Below the pieces are notes generated by a model. It did no database searches and was not told the origin of the DNA. It saw only the letters and a program-made list of their open reading frames with translations. A stretch of 64,000 nucleotides of DNA from Streptomyces marianii. GTDB lineage: Bacteria > Actinomycetota > Actinomycetes > Streptomycetales > Streptomycetaceae. The stretch is from the NCBI RefSeq assembly GCF_005795905.1, contig NZ_VAWE01000001.1, positions 5,259,001 through 5,323,000 of the forward strand. Reading direction: 5' to 3'. The number at the start of each line of letters is the position of its first letter. Positions within the stretch are counted from its first letter, which is position 1. Shown here piece after piece: positions 16,366 to 25,033 of the stretch. Both the position numbers and the translations under genes were made by a program.

Positions 16366-17650
16366 CGGTCGTCGCAACACGTGGTTGTGTTGATCAGGCC
16401 GTGAGCAGTTTATGCAGGCGCTCGGCTGGGGTTTCCCAGCCGAGTGTTTTGCGTGGGCGGCGGTTGAGCTGGTCGGCGACGGCGGCCAGGTGCGCGGGGG
16501 TGTGGACCGACAGGTCGGTGCCCTTGGGGAAGTACTGCCGCAGCAGGCCGTTGGTGTTCTCGTTCGAGCCGCGCTGCCAGGGGCTGGCGGGGTCGCAGAA
16601 GTAGACCGGGATGTCGGTGGCGAGGGTGAACTCGCCGTGCCGGGCCATCTCACTGCCCTGGTCCCAGGTCAGGGACCGCTTCAGGTGGGCGGGCAGGGTC
16701 TGGACGGTGGATGTCAGGGAGGTCAGGACGCTCTCGGCGCCGTGGTCGCCGGGCAGGTGCAGGAGCATGACGTAGCGGGTGGCGCGTTCGACCAGGGTGC
16801 CGATCGCGGACTTGCCGTCCTTGCCGATGATCAGGTCGCCCTCCCAGTGACCGGGCACGGCCCGGTCCTCGATCTCAGCGGGCCGTTCGCTGATCATGAC
16901 CATCGGGGTGGTGAAACGCGGCTGGCGGCAGTTCGCCTGCCTCTGCGGCCTGCGGCGGGCCCGCCCGGAGCGCAGGGCGCCTGCGAGCTCGCGCCGCAGC
17001 TGGCCTCTGCCCTGGACGTAGAGGGCCTGGTAGACGGTCTCGTGGACCACGTGCATCTCCGGCCGGTCGGGGAACTGTGCCCGCAGAGCGTGGCATATCT
17101 GCTCCGGGCTCCACTTCTCGTCCAGCATTGCCTGGACAGCGGCCCGAAGCTCGGGGTTCTCGCTGATCTTGCGGCTCTTGGGGCGGGGCCGGCGTGCATC
17201 GGCGCGGGCCTGGGCTGCGTGAGGGCGGTAGTGCCACCGGCCGCGTGCGCCGTCCGTTCGGTTGCGGCGGATCTCCCGGCTGACCGTGGACGGGCTGCGG
17301 CCCAGCTCCGCGGCGATCGCCCGCACCGTGGCCTTCTCCCGCAACCGGTCGGCGATGTGGATCCGCTCCTCCTCGCGCAGGTACCTGGACGTGCCGGAAG
17401 GCGGCGCCACCGCGGAAATCGGTGGTGCCGCCTTCTGCCGACGGTCGGCGCTGCGGCCGTTACGCCACTTGTTGCCGGTTCGCCGGTCAACACCGACGAT
17501 CCGGCAGGCTTCCGTGTTGCTGTATCCCTGCTGCACGAGCCGGGAGTATGCCTCCCGCTCCCGGCGCAGCTTCACAGGCCCCTGCGCGGTCCGCACCTTG
17601 CGGATCTCGAAGTCCATCGCACCCCTTGAGCTGGGGTGTTGCGACGACCA
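16366..17650 (-). mobile_element. IS30-family insertion sequence (1285 bp)
   Basis: Terminal inverted repeats: GGTCGTCGCAACAC at 16367-16380 matches the reverse complement of 17636-17649 over 14 bases without mismatch, and CTAG flanks both sides. One transposase gene fills nearly all of the element, on the minus strand. It sits inside the LysR gene. Confidence 0.92.
16394..17617 (-). CDS. IS30-family transposase
   Basis: 407 residues. The N-terminal helix-turn-helix region includes AAELGRSPSTVSREIRRN, the IS30 signature. The DDE catalytic region shows GHWEGDLIIGKDGKSAIGTL (first Asp), LTWDQGSEMARH (second Asp) and SPWQRGSNENTNGLLRQYFP (Glu). Length and motifs look intact, so the element may still be mobile. 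Confidence 0.97.
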   Translation of the reverse strand: MDFEIRKVRTAQGPVKLRREREAYSRLVQQGYSNTEACRIVGVDRRTGNKWRNGRSADRRQKAAPPISAVAPPSGTSRYLREEERIHIADRLREKATVRAIAAELGRSPSTVSREIRRNRTDGARGRWHYRPHAAQARADARRPRPKSRKISENPELRAAVQAMLDEKWSPEQICHALRAQFPDRPEMHVVHETVYQALYVQGRGQLRRELAGALRSGRARRRPQRQANCRQPRFTTPMVMISERPAEIEDRAVPGHWEGDLIIGKDGKSAIGTLVERATRYVMLLHLPGDHGAESVLTSLTSTVQTLPAHLKRSLTWDQGSEMARHGEFTLATDIPVYFCDPASPWQRGSNENTNGLLRQYFPKGTDLSVHTPAHLAAVADQLNRRPRKTLGWETPAERLHKLLTA

Positions 17651-17654
17651 CTAG
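17651..17654. repeat. CTAG target duplication, right copy (IS30 element)
   Basis: Right partner of the CTAG at 16362-16365. Confidence 0.7.
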
Positions 17655-18057
17655 AACCTAAGGGGAGACCCTGTACGCCGGCGCGGGCAACGCGGCCACC
17701 GCGGAGTGGACGGACCTCGCCGCCCGGCTCTTCGCCGGCCGCGGAATACGCATGGCGGCTCCCTTCCCCGAGATAGCGGGGCAGGAGGAGTTCGTCCGGG
17801 TGGTGCGCAAACAGGGCTGGTCGGTGCTGGCGAGCACCGAGTTCCTCCCCGTGCCGGGCATGGTCGTCCGGCCGCTCGTCGACCCCGTGCCGCTGTCACC
17901 GGTCTCGCTGGTCCGGCGGCGCGGGCTGAGCCACGCCGGCCTCGGCGTGCTGCGCTCCGTCATGGCCGAACTCGCCGCGTCGGGAGGGTGGCTGGACGTG
18001 CCGCCGGACGGCTGGCTGCCGGACGAGGACCGGGCCGCTATGGCGCGGAACACCTGA
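17655..18057 (+). pseudogene. LysR-family regulator, 3' fragment
   Basis: The downstream frame reads LYAGAGNAATAEWTDLAARL through PFPEIAGQEEFVRVVRKQGW and ends RAAMARNT at TGA 18055-18057, the C-terminal half of a LysR effector domain. In this frame TAA lies at 17659-17661, and the frame differs from that of the 5' fragment even if the insertion is removed with one CTAG. A second lesion, probably a lost base in the GGGG at 17662-17665, is therefore likely. Internal ATG 17752 could start a fragment but has no domain of its own. Confidence 0.88.
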
Positions 18058-18216
18058 CTCCGCGGCCCGGTCGTCAGCCGCGTGCGCTACATTCGTGGTC
18101 CGGGTGCAACGTGGTAGGGGTGCTCGGCCCGGGTTTAGGGGGCCCGGTCCGACGGCAGGCGTCCGGTTCCGCCGGCGCTCCCACCTCTCCGTTCAGTGGG
18201 GGAAGAGCGTACAGCA

Positions 18217-18939
18217 GTGGAAAACAGGCAAGAAAAGTCCCGAATAGGGCACAGTCATGACCCCAACGAGGTCACGATCCAGATCGACAGCGTGGAGTTC
18301 AGGAATCTCCAGGCTGCCCGGATGAACCCCGAGGCCCCTCAGGAAGACGCCGACGGGCCCGTGTTCGTCGACGAGAGCGGCCGTCGCAGCAAGAAGTTCC
18401 GCCGTATCGGATGGGTGCTGGCGCTCGTCTGCGCGGGCTATGCCGTGACCCTCGTGGTCGCCCTCATCGGCGGCAACTCCAACGCGCCGTCGCTCCTCAT
18501 CCCCGGGCCGGCGGACGACAAGGCGGACACCGCCGAGGAGACCCCCGGACCCTCCGAGGCCCCCTCCGCCCCCGCCGGTGCCGAGGTCGTCGCCGGCGTC
18601 CCCTCGCCCTCCGGCAGCCCGGCAGCGGTGCCGCGGCAGTCCGCCGGGTCCGCCGGCGAGCCGGGCGGCGGCCTGAGCAGCAGCCCGTCGGGCGCCTCCG
18701 GCAGCGGCGCGGCCACCACCACCGGCGGCGCCGGCACCGGCGGGGCGACGACCGACCCGAAGCCCACCGTGTCCACGGCACCGGGCGGCCCGGGAGGCGC
18801 CGGGGGATCGGGCGGCACCGGCGGCGAGGAGCCGCCGCCGGACCCGGTCGAACCCACACCCAGCGAGACCGCGACGGAAGAACCCACCGGCGAGCCGGTG
18901 GCACAGGGCCAGCAGCTGGCCGGGGAAGGTGCCGGCTAG
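18217..18939 (+). CDS. matA: MatA-like membrane protein of the mycelial aggregation locus
   Basis: 240 residues from GTG 18217 (GTG 18196 is an alternative, adding seven residues). A cytoplasmic N terminus (NEVTIQIDSVEFRNLQAARM, VDESGRRSKKFRRIGW) is followed by a single membrane helix, VLALVCAGYAVTLVVALIGG (about residues 68-87), and then a long Pro/Gly/Ser/Thr-rich outer tail. Position and layout match matA, which together with matB is needed for extracellular poly-beta-1,6-N-acetylglucosamine-like polymer and pellet formation in Streptomyces; this is known for the locus, not shown here. Its TAG stop is part of the CTAG into which the next element inserted; without the insert, TAG would be followed directly by the matB ATG. 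Confidence 0.78.
   Translation: MENRQEKSRIGHSHDPNEVTIQIDSVEFRNLQAARMNPEAPQEDADGPVFVDESGRRSKKFRRIGWVLALVCAGYAVTLVVALIGGNSNAPSLLIPGPADDKADTAEETPGPSEAPSAPAGAEVVAGVPSPSGSPAAVPRQSAGSAGEPGGGLSSSPSGASGSGAATTTGGAGTGGATTDPKPTVSTAPGGPGGAGGSGGTGGEEPPPDPVEPTPSETATEEPTGEPVAQGQQLAGEGAG
18936..18939. repeat. CTAG target duplication, left copy (matA/matB element)
   Basis: CTAG at the matA stop, repeated at 21450-21453 just before the matB ATG. Confidence 0.78.
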
Positions 18940-19079
18940 GAGCGTGGGTCAGTAACGAGCAAGCGGCTCGGCTTCTGTGGTCGGCGGATCGGTTGCGGAG
19001 GGCCTGTCGGGGTCTGTGGGGCTTCGGTGGGGGTCTGCCAGGTGCAGGGCTCGTGGTGTGGCCGGGGAGGCCTGGTGGG

Positions 19080-20597
19080 TTACCCGGTCAGGCCGGCGAG
19101 CCCGGCGGTCCCGGCGTGTCGGAAGATCTTGCGAAGGTTGTGGCAGGCCGCCAGCAGTCGCCATTCACCACGGGCACCGTCCTCGCCGCGCAGGAGGAGC
19201 TGGCGGCCGTCCTGGCAAGTCATGATCTGTCCGAAGACGGGTTCGACGATGGCCTTGCGGCGGCTGTAGGCGGCCTTGCCCGGCTTGGTCCGCAGCTTGT
19301 GGGCCATGCGCTCTTTGAGTGTGGCGTCCTTGGGTATGCGTCCGCGCGGTGCGGGCGGGACCTGCTCGTCGTGGGTCAGCCGGCCGGTGGCCATGAAGGT
19401 GTCGGTGCCGCAGGCCAGATGGCGCTCTCGCGCTGCTTCGAGGTTGGTCTCGGAGCAGTAGCCGGCGTCGACCAGGGCCTGCTTGGGATGAACGCCGGTG
19501 TTGGCGGCGGACTGGTCGAGCATCGTGGTGTAGTTCAGCGCATCCGAAGGGTTTGTCGTCACGTCGGCGGCGGTGATGACCTGGTGTTCTTCGTCGACGA
19601 CGGCTTGGGCGTTGTAGGCCTGGATGTAGGCGCCGTCGCTGTTCTTCATGATCCGCGAGTCGGGGTCGGTGAAGTTGGCCTGCGCCTTCGGCTTGGGGCG
19701 TGCCGCCTTGGCGGCCTTCTCCCCGGCGCTGGTGACGGCCTGCCCGTCGTGGATGTCGGCGCGCTCTTGACGGCGGCGTTCCTTGTCCTCGGCATGCTTG
19801 CGGGCCTTGTCAGCGGCCTCGGCCTCAATCTGCGTGCGGGCGGCCTGCAGCTTCGCCAGGCGCTTCTCACGCCGGTCCAGTTCGGCGGGCAGGTCCGTCT
19901 CCTTGCCGTCCACGCCGAAGGCGTGGTCCTCGGCTTCATCGATGGCCTCCGCGTCGGCCAGCAGGGCCTGGGCCTGTGCCTCCAGCTGTGCGATCTCGGC
20001 CTCGATGCGTTCTTCCTTGTCGACCAGGCGACCGTAGCTCATCGCCTTGTGCTTGGAGGCGCTGGCCTCAAGTTTCGTGCCGTCCAGCGCGACGCGTCCC
20101 ATCTTGACCATGCCGAGCTTGGTCGCGAGGTGCAGCGACTGGGCGAACAGACCGGCGAGCGCATCGAGGTGGCGGCGGCGAAACCGGGCGATCGAGCGGA
20201 AGTCCGGTTCCTGGCCGGCGGCCAGGAACCGGAACGCGACGTCGTCGGCCAGGCGGCGCTCGATCGCCCGTGAGGAGCGCACCCCGGTGGTGTATCCGTA
20301 GATCAGCAGCCGCACCATCAGCCGCGGGTCGTAGGGCGGGTAGCCGCGCTTTTCGGTGTAGTCCGCCAGGACCGGCCCGAGGTCGAGCACCTCGTCGACC
20401 AGGTCGGCGACGAACCGGGCCAGGTGGTCCTCGGGCAGCCAGTCGTCCAGCGACGGCGGCAACAGCAGGACCTGGCGTGGGTCGAACGCCCGGAACGTCT
20501 TGTTCACCGCGGTCGGACGGCCCTGCGGCCGTTTCTTACCGACCGGCTCGACCTCGAACAGCCCATCCCCATCACGCATACCGAGATCATCCCGCAT
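19080..20597 (-). CDS. IS1182-family transposase
   Basis: 505 residues. RQVLLLPPSLDDWLPEDHLA near the N terminus and YPPYDPRLMVRLLIYGYTTG are diagnostic. The first catalytic Asp lies in GRVALDGTKLEA, the second in QALVDAGYCSE, and the Glu in RRKAIVEPVFGQIM, so the DDE set is complete. A charged coiled coil (about residues 175-290) separates the first two. The frame is intact, so the element may be mobile. Confidence 0.95.
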   Translation of the reverse strand: MRDDLGMRDGDGLFEVEPVGKKRPQGRPTAVNKTFRAFDPRQVLLLPPSLDDWLPEDHLARFVADLVDEVLDLGPVLADYTEKRGYPPYDPRLMVRLLIYGYTTGVRSSRAIERRLADDVAFRFLAAGQEPDFRSIARFRRRHLDALAGLFAQSLHLATKLGMVKMGRVALDGTKLEASASKHKAMSYGRLVDKEERIEAEIAQLEAQAQALLADAEAIDEAEDHAFGVDGKETDLPAELDRREKRLAKLQAARTQIEAEAADKARKHAEDKERRRQERADIHDGQAVTSAGEKAAKAARPKPKAQANFTDPDSRIMKNSDGAYIQAYNAQAVVDEEHQVITAADVTTNPSDALNYTTMLDQSAANTGVHPKQALVDAGYCSETNLEAARERHLACGTDTFMATGRLTHDEQVPPAPRGRIPKDATLKERMAHKLRTKPGKAAYSRRKAIVEPVFGQIMTCQDGRQLLLRGEDGARGEWRLLAACHNLRKIFRHAGTAGLAGLTG

Positions 20598-20637
20598 GAA
20601 TGGTCACGAGATATGGATGAGGGCGCCGGATGCCTGT

Positions 20638-21276
20638 TCAGGCGGTCGCCGACCGGAGCTGGTGGGGCATGCTCCAGCCCTCGGCGAGTCTCGACGGGTG
20701 AACGTTGCGTCCCCCGCCGAAGAACTCGCAGAACTTCATGATCAGAGGGTCCCAGCCGAGCGGGTCCACGTAGTGCGTCCCCGGGATGACCAGGTTTTCC
20801 TCGACATGGGCGCGAAGGACCTCGACCTCGAAGGCGGTGGCATGCGGTTCGGGACCGCCGAAAGGATGGGCCGCGACGACCCTGCATTCCATCTGGACCG
20901 GGCATTCCGCAACCCTGGGGGCCCGGACCAGATCCGATGCCTGCTCGGTCAACTGCGCGGTCGAGAACTTGTCCGGCTCGTACCGGTAGCCCTGCTTCGC
21001 CTTGTAGTCCGGCATGGCCGGCTTCCCGGTGGTGAGCGCGATCCGGTCGACGGCATCGACCATCGCCGACGAGGGCAGATTGAGCACGCATTCGCCTTCC
21101 CGCAGCAGGTTCGCGGTGGTCTGGGCGTTGTTGCCGAGACCGAGCATGCAGGACTGGTCCAGCCACCACGCTGAGGACATCGGCGCGAGGTTCGCAGTGC
21201 CGTCCTCGTTGAGTGAGCTGATCAGCACCACCGGAGTTCCGAAGTACAAGACCTTGAGCCCGGGGACGACGTGCAT
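20638..21276 (-). CDS. flavin reductase-like FMN-binding protein (transposon passenger)
   Basis: 212 residues beginning MHVVPGLKVLYFGTPVVLIS. The N-terminal strand-loop SSLNEDGTANLAPMSSAWWL fits the FMN-binding split barrel of the flavin reductase-like family, followed by LGNNAQTTANLLREGECVLN. Members reduce flavin or act as flavin-dependent oxidoreductases; the substrate is unknown. The gene lies inside the inverted repeats of the element, 40 bases upstream of the transposase on the same strand. Confidence 0.85.
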   Translation of the reverse strand: MHVVPGLKVLYFGTPVVLISSLNEDGTANLAPMSSAWWLDQSCMLGLGNNAQTTANLLREGECVLNLPSSAMVDAVDRIALTTGKPAMPDYKAKQGYRYEPDKFSTAQLTEQASDLVRAPRVAECPVQMECRVVAAHPFGGPEPHATAFEVEVLRAHVEENLVIPGTHYVDPLGWDPLIMKFCEFFGGGRNVHPSRLAEGWSMPHQLRSATA

Positions 21277-21449
21277 GCGCTGTGCCTTTCGCGGAGTGCC
21301 AGACGGACAGGTCCGCGATCAGGAACACGAACCGTCGCCGACTCTCTCGCGAGCGAGACGCCAACTCTGGCGGCAATACGACATCAAGTTTCGGGCGAGC
21401 AGAGCAGTCGCCCGATGACAGGCCCGGCGTTGATTACTGGGACACGCTC

Positions 21450-21453
21450 CTAG
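21450..21453. repeat. CTAG target duplication, right copy (matA/matB element)
   Basis: Right partner of 18936-18939; the matB ATG starts at the very next base. Confidence 0.78.
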
Positions 21454-23652
21454 ATGACCGCCTCCGGCCGACGGGCCGTCCGGCGACAGAAGAGCGCCGG
21501 GCGGTCCGCCGTTCGGCGCAGGCTTCCCATGCGCTATCTGCTGCCCTCGCTCTTCCTCGTCGCGCTCCTCGCGATGCTCATGCTGCGCGGCTATGTGCAC
21601 AGCGAGATCCTCGCCGACCACCGGGTGCGCCCCCCGGTCTCCAGCGGCCAGGTGCCCGAGCAGATACTGAACGGCGGCCCCGTCATCGACGCCCGCACCC
21701 CCGGCGCGCCCAAGGCGCTCAGCGTCCCGGACAAGAACCTGGTGCTGACCTTCGACGACGGGCCCGACCCGGTGTGGACGCCGAAGGTCCTCGACAAGCT
21801 GAAGCAGTACGACGCCCATGCGGTGTTCTTCGTGACCGGCACGATGGCCTCCCGCCATCCGGACCTGGTGCGGCGGATGGTCGCGGAGGGCCACGAACTC
21901 GGCCTGCACACCTTCAACCACCCCGATCTGGCGCTCCAGACGCAGAGCCGGATCGACTGGGAGCTCTCGCAGAACCAGCTGGCGCTCGCGGGCGCGGCCG
22001 GCATCCGCACCTCGCTGTTCCGTCCTCCGTACTCGTCGTTCTCGGCCGCCCTGGACGACAAGTCCTGGCCGGTCACCGAGTACATCGGCAGCCGCGGCTA
22101 CATCACCGCGTTCAACGACACGGACAGCGAGGACTGGAAGCGCCCGGGCGTCGAAGCGATCATCAAGCGGGCCACTCCCGAGGGCACCAAGGGCTCCATC
22201 GTGCTGATGCACGACTCCGGCGGTGACCGCTCCCAGACCGTGGCCGCCCTCGGTCGCCTCCTGCCCGACATGAAGGAGCGCGGCTACCGGTTCGTGAACC
22301 TCACCGAGGCCCTCGGCGCGCCCAGCGCCCACACGCCGGTCGCCGGACCGGAGCTGTGGAAGGGCAAGGCGTGGGTCGGCGCCGTCGCCGTCTCCGAGCG
22401 GACCACCTCGGCGCTGACCGTGGGCCTCGCCGCGATCGGTGTCCTGGTCTTCCTCCGCTTCGGCCTGATGCTGCTGCTCTCCTTCGGCCACGCCCGCAAG
22501 GTGCGCCGCCGCCGCTTCCGCTGGGGCCCGGCCGTCACCGAACCCGTGACGGTGCTGGTCCCCGCCTACAACGAGAAGGAGTGCATCGAGAACACGGTGC
22601 GCTCGCTGATGGAGAGCGACCACCCGATCGAGGTCATCGTCATCGACGACGGCTCGTCGGACGGCACCGCCGACATCGTCGACGACATGTGGCTGCCCAA
22701 CGTCAGGGTCGTCCGCCAGGCCAACGCGGGCAAGCCGGAAGCCCTCAACAACGGCATCCGCAACGCCCGCCACGACATCATCGTGATGATGGACGGGGAC
22801 ACCGTCTTCGAGCCGTCCACCGTCCGCGAGCTGGTCCAGCCCTTCGGCGACCCGCGCGTCGGCGCGGTCGCCGGCAACGCCAAGGTCGGCAACCGGGACA
22901 GCCTGATCGGCGCCTGGCAGCACATCGAGTACGTGATGGGCTTCAACCTCGACCGCCGGATGTACGACGTGCTGCGGTGCATGCCGACGATCCCCGGTGC
23001 GGTCGGCGCCTTCCGCCTCCAGGCCCTGGAGCGGGTCGGCGGCATGAGCGACGACACCCTCGCCGAGGACACCGACATCACCATGGCCATCCACCGCGAC
23101 GGCTGGCGTGTGGTCTACGCGGAGCGGGCCCGCGCCTGGACCGAGGCACCGGAGTCCGTGCAGCAGCTGTGGTCCCAGCGCTACCGCTGGTCGTACGGCA
23201 CGATGCAGGCGATCTGGAAGCACCGCCGCTCCGTGATCGAGAGCGGCCCCTCCGGCCGCTTCGGCCGGGTCGGCCTGCCGCTCGTCTCGCTGTTCATGGT
23301 GCTGTTCCCGCTGCTCGCCCCGCTGATCGACGTCTTCCTGCTCTACGGGCTCGTCTTCGGCCCCACGCAGAAGACGGTCGTCGCCTGGCTCGGCGTCCTC
23401 GCCATCCAGGCCGTGTGCGCCGCCTACGCGTTCCGGCTCGACAGGGAACGCATGGTGCACCTGATCTCCCTGCCCCTCCAGCAACTCCTGTACCGGCAGC
23501 TCATGTACGTGGTGCTGCTCCAGTCCTGGATCACCGCCCTCACCGGCGGCCGGCTCCGCTGGCAGAAGCTGCGGCGCACCGGAGTGGTGGAGGCGCCGGG
23601 TTCGATACCGAACCAGCGACAGGGCAGTGACGAGCGGAGGCCGGTCGGATGA
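21454..23652 (+). CDS. matB: MatB-like bifunctional polysaccharide deacetylase / glycosyltransferase
   Basis: 732 residues. A basic N terminus and a membrane helix (residues about 26-45) lead to a NodB-type deacetylase domain with TFDDGPDPVWTP and ELGLHTFNHPDL (metal-binding Asp and His residues). A second helix near 320-345 precedes a family-2 glycosyltransferase with LVPAYNEKECIENTVRSLM, VIDDGSSDGTAD, MMDGDT, AEDTDIT and the processive Q(R/Q)xRW motif SQRYRWSYG, then C-terminal membrane helices. The product would be a partly deacetylated extracellular amino-sugar polymer. ATG 21454 directly follows the inserted element, so the ancestral ribosome site GGGGAAGG at 18922-18929 is now 2.5 kb away; only a weak GGGAC (21439-21443) is near. 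ATG 21532 is an alternative start. Confidence 0.9.
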   Translation: MTASGRRAVRRQKSAGRSAVRRRLPMRYLLPSLFLVALLAMLMLRGYVHSEILADHRVRPPVSSGQVPEQILNGGPVIDARTPGAPKALSVPDKNLVLTFDDGPDPVWTPKVLDKLKQYDAHAVFFVTGTMASRHPDLVRRMVAEGHELGLHTFNHPDLALQTQSRIDWELSQNQLALAGAAGIRTSLFRPPYSSFSAALDDKSWPVTEYIGSRGYITAFNDTDSEDWKRPGVEAIIKRATPEGTKGSIVLMHDSGGDRSQTVAALGRLLPDMKERGYRFVNLTEALGAPSAHTPVAGPELWKGKAWVGAVAVSERTTSALTVGLAAIGVLVFLRFGLMLLLSFGHARKVRRRRFRWGPAVTEPVTVLVPAYNEKECIENTVRSLMESDHPIEVIVIDDGSSDGTADIVDDMWLPNVRVVRQANAGKPEALNNGIRNARHDIIVMMDGDTVFEPSTVRELVQPFGDPRVGAVAGNAKVGNRDSLIGAWQHIEYVMGFNLDRRMYDVLRCMPTIPGAVGAFRLQALERVGGMSDDTLAEDTDITMAIHRDGWRVVYAERARAWTEAPESVQQLWSQRYRWSYGTMQAIWKHRRSVIESGPSGRFGRVGLPLVSLFMVLFPLLAPLIDVFLLYGLVFGPTQKTVVAWLGVLAIQAVCAAYAFRLDRERMVHLISLPLQQLLYRQLMYVVLLQSWITALTGGRLRWQKLRRTGVVEAPGSIPNQRQGSDERRPVG

Positions 23653-24926
23653 CCTCGCCCTCGCTCGACATGGGCGGCGGCACCCCACCGGCCGGGGCAC
23701 GGCACCGGGCCGGTGCGACCGCACCCGCGGCCCCGCAGGCCGCGCCCGCCGCCGCTGCGAAGCGGCCGGGCCGGGACCGCTACCTCGACCTGCTGCGGTC
23801 CATCGCCCTGGTCCGCGTCATCGTCTACCACATCTTCGGCTGGGCCTGGCTGACGGTGCTCTTCCCGTCCATGGGCGTGATGTTCGCGCTCGCCGGCTCG
23901 CTGATGGCCCGCTCGCTGGCGCGGCCCGCGTGGGGTGTCATCCGCGGCCGCGTCCGGCGGCTGCTGCCGCCGATGTGGGCGTTCTCGGCCTTCGTCCTCC
24001 CCGTGATCTTCTACTTCGGCTGGAAGCCGGTGAAGGAGGAGGGGATCTGGTGGTTCGTCAAGCTGGCCTGGTACATCGTTCCGGTCGGCGCACCGCCGTA
24101 CCCCTGGCACAGCGGTGACGCCTCGGGACTGCTCGAGGACACCTGGGCGGTCCAGGCGGCCGGCCCGCTCTGGTACATCCGTGCCTATCTGTGGTTCGTG
24201 ATCGCCTCGCCGCTGCTGCTGTGGGCCTTCCGCAGGCTGCCGTGGGCGACGCTGTTCGCCCCGCTCGCGCTCACCGCGGTCGTCGGCTCCGGGCTGTTCA
24301 AGATCCCCGGCGAGACCGGCAACGTCATCACCGACTTCGCCACCTACGGATCGTGCTGGGTGCTCGGCTTCGCCCACCAGGAGGGCATGTTCGAGAAGCT
24401 CCCGCGGTACGTCTTCGTGTCCGTGTCCTCGCTGATCATGGCCTTCGGCCTGTGGTGGGCGTCGGGGCACCTGGGCCCGGACGGGTGGGACCTCAACGAC
24501 ATCCCGCTCGCCCAGGCCACCTGGTCGTTCGGCTTCTGTGTGATCCTGCTCGCGTACTCCCCGTCGTGGCAGCGGCTCCCCGGGAGGCTCGCGCACTTCG
24601 ACAGCCTGGTCACCCTGTCCAACAACCGGGCCGTGACGATCTACCTCTGGCACAACCTGCTGATCATGGCGACGATCCCGGTCATCGATCTGCTCTGGAG
24701 GATCCCGGGCGTCTGGCCGACGTACTCGGTCTATCTGGAGCGGGCGTACCCCGTCCTCATGCTGATCGTCGTCTTCCCGCTGATCGGGCTGATGATCATG
24801 GCTGTGGGCTGGCTGGAGGACGTCGCGGCCAAGCGCCCCGCCCGGCTCTGGCCGAACGGCGCGACGCGCGAGAAGGCGTCGCGGGGCAGGTCGGTCCGCG
24901 GACGGGGGCGCTCACACCGCGCCTGA
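23649..24926 (+). CDS. membrane acyltransferase (acyltransferase-3 family)
   Basis: 425 residues. ATG 23649 overlaps the matB stop (ATGA). After an Ala-rich N terminus, RYLDLLRSIALVRVIVYHIF carries the family's conserved arginine and catalytic-type histidine in the first membrane helix. About ten helices follow, with the typical AGPLWYIRAYLWFVIASPLL and NNRAVTIYLWHNLLI segments. Members O-acylate extracytoplasmic sugars, so a role in decorating the MatB polymer is a reasonable inference from coupling. Confidence 0.88.
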   Translation: MTSPSLDMGGGTPPAGARHRAGATAPAAPQAAPAAAAKRPGRDRYLDLLRSIALVRVIVYHIFGWAWLTVLFPSMGVMFALAGSLMARSLARPAWGVIRGRVRRLLPPMWAFSAFVLPVIFYFGWKPVKEEGIWWFVKLAWYIVPVGAPPYPWHSGDASGLLEDTWAVQAAGPLWYIRAYLWFVIASPLLLWAFRRLPWATLFAPLALTAVVGSGLFKIPGETGNVITDFATYGSCWVLGFAHQEGMFEKLPRYVFVSVSSLIMAFGLWWASGHLGPDGWDLNDIPLAQATWSFGFCVILLAYSPSWQRLPGRLAHFDSLVTLSNNRAVTIYLWHNLLIMATIPVIDLLWRIPGVWPTYSVYLERAYPVLMLIVVFPLIGLMIMAVGWLEDVAAKRPARLWPNGATREKASRGRSVRGRGRSHRA

Positions 24927-24965
24927 GCACCGGGTGAGGGCAAGGTTCCACCGCGGTCATCTCAC

Positions 24966-24981
24966 GCCACGGAGCTGAAAC
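24966..24981 (+). promoter_or_regulatory. candidate GlnR-type half-box upstream of narK
   Basis: GCCAC-N6-GAAAC resembles one half of the actinobacterial GlnR consensus (gTnAC-N6-GaAAC). A second half-box is not clear. It lies 53 bases before the narK ATG. Confidence 0.4.
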
Positions 24982-25033
24982 CCGCCATGCCTAGCGTCGG
25001 GTCCACTACCCGGAGCATCAGTGGAGGCACGCC

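Larger units (their letters stand above)
18940..21449 (-). mobile_element. IS1182-like element (2510 bp) with flavin-reductase passenger
   Basis: The left end GAGCGTGGGTCAGTAAC (18940-18956) matches the reverse complement of the right end, GAGCGTGTCCCAGTAAT (21433-21449), with four mismatches in 17, and CTAG flanks both ends. Inside are a transposase gene and, upstream of it on the same strand, a flavin-reductase gene 40 bases away. I see no internal copy of the inverted repeat between the two genes, so the reductase appears to be a true passenger. Confidence 0.82.

Noticed and set aside
16366..21449. Composite transposon carrying matA between two insertion sequences
   Set aside because: The two elements belong to different families with unrelated ends, and each has its own CTAG flanks; matA is in its normal place.
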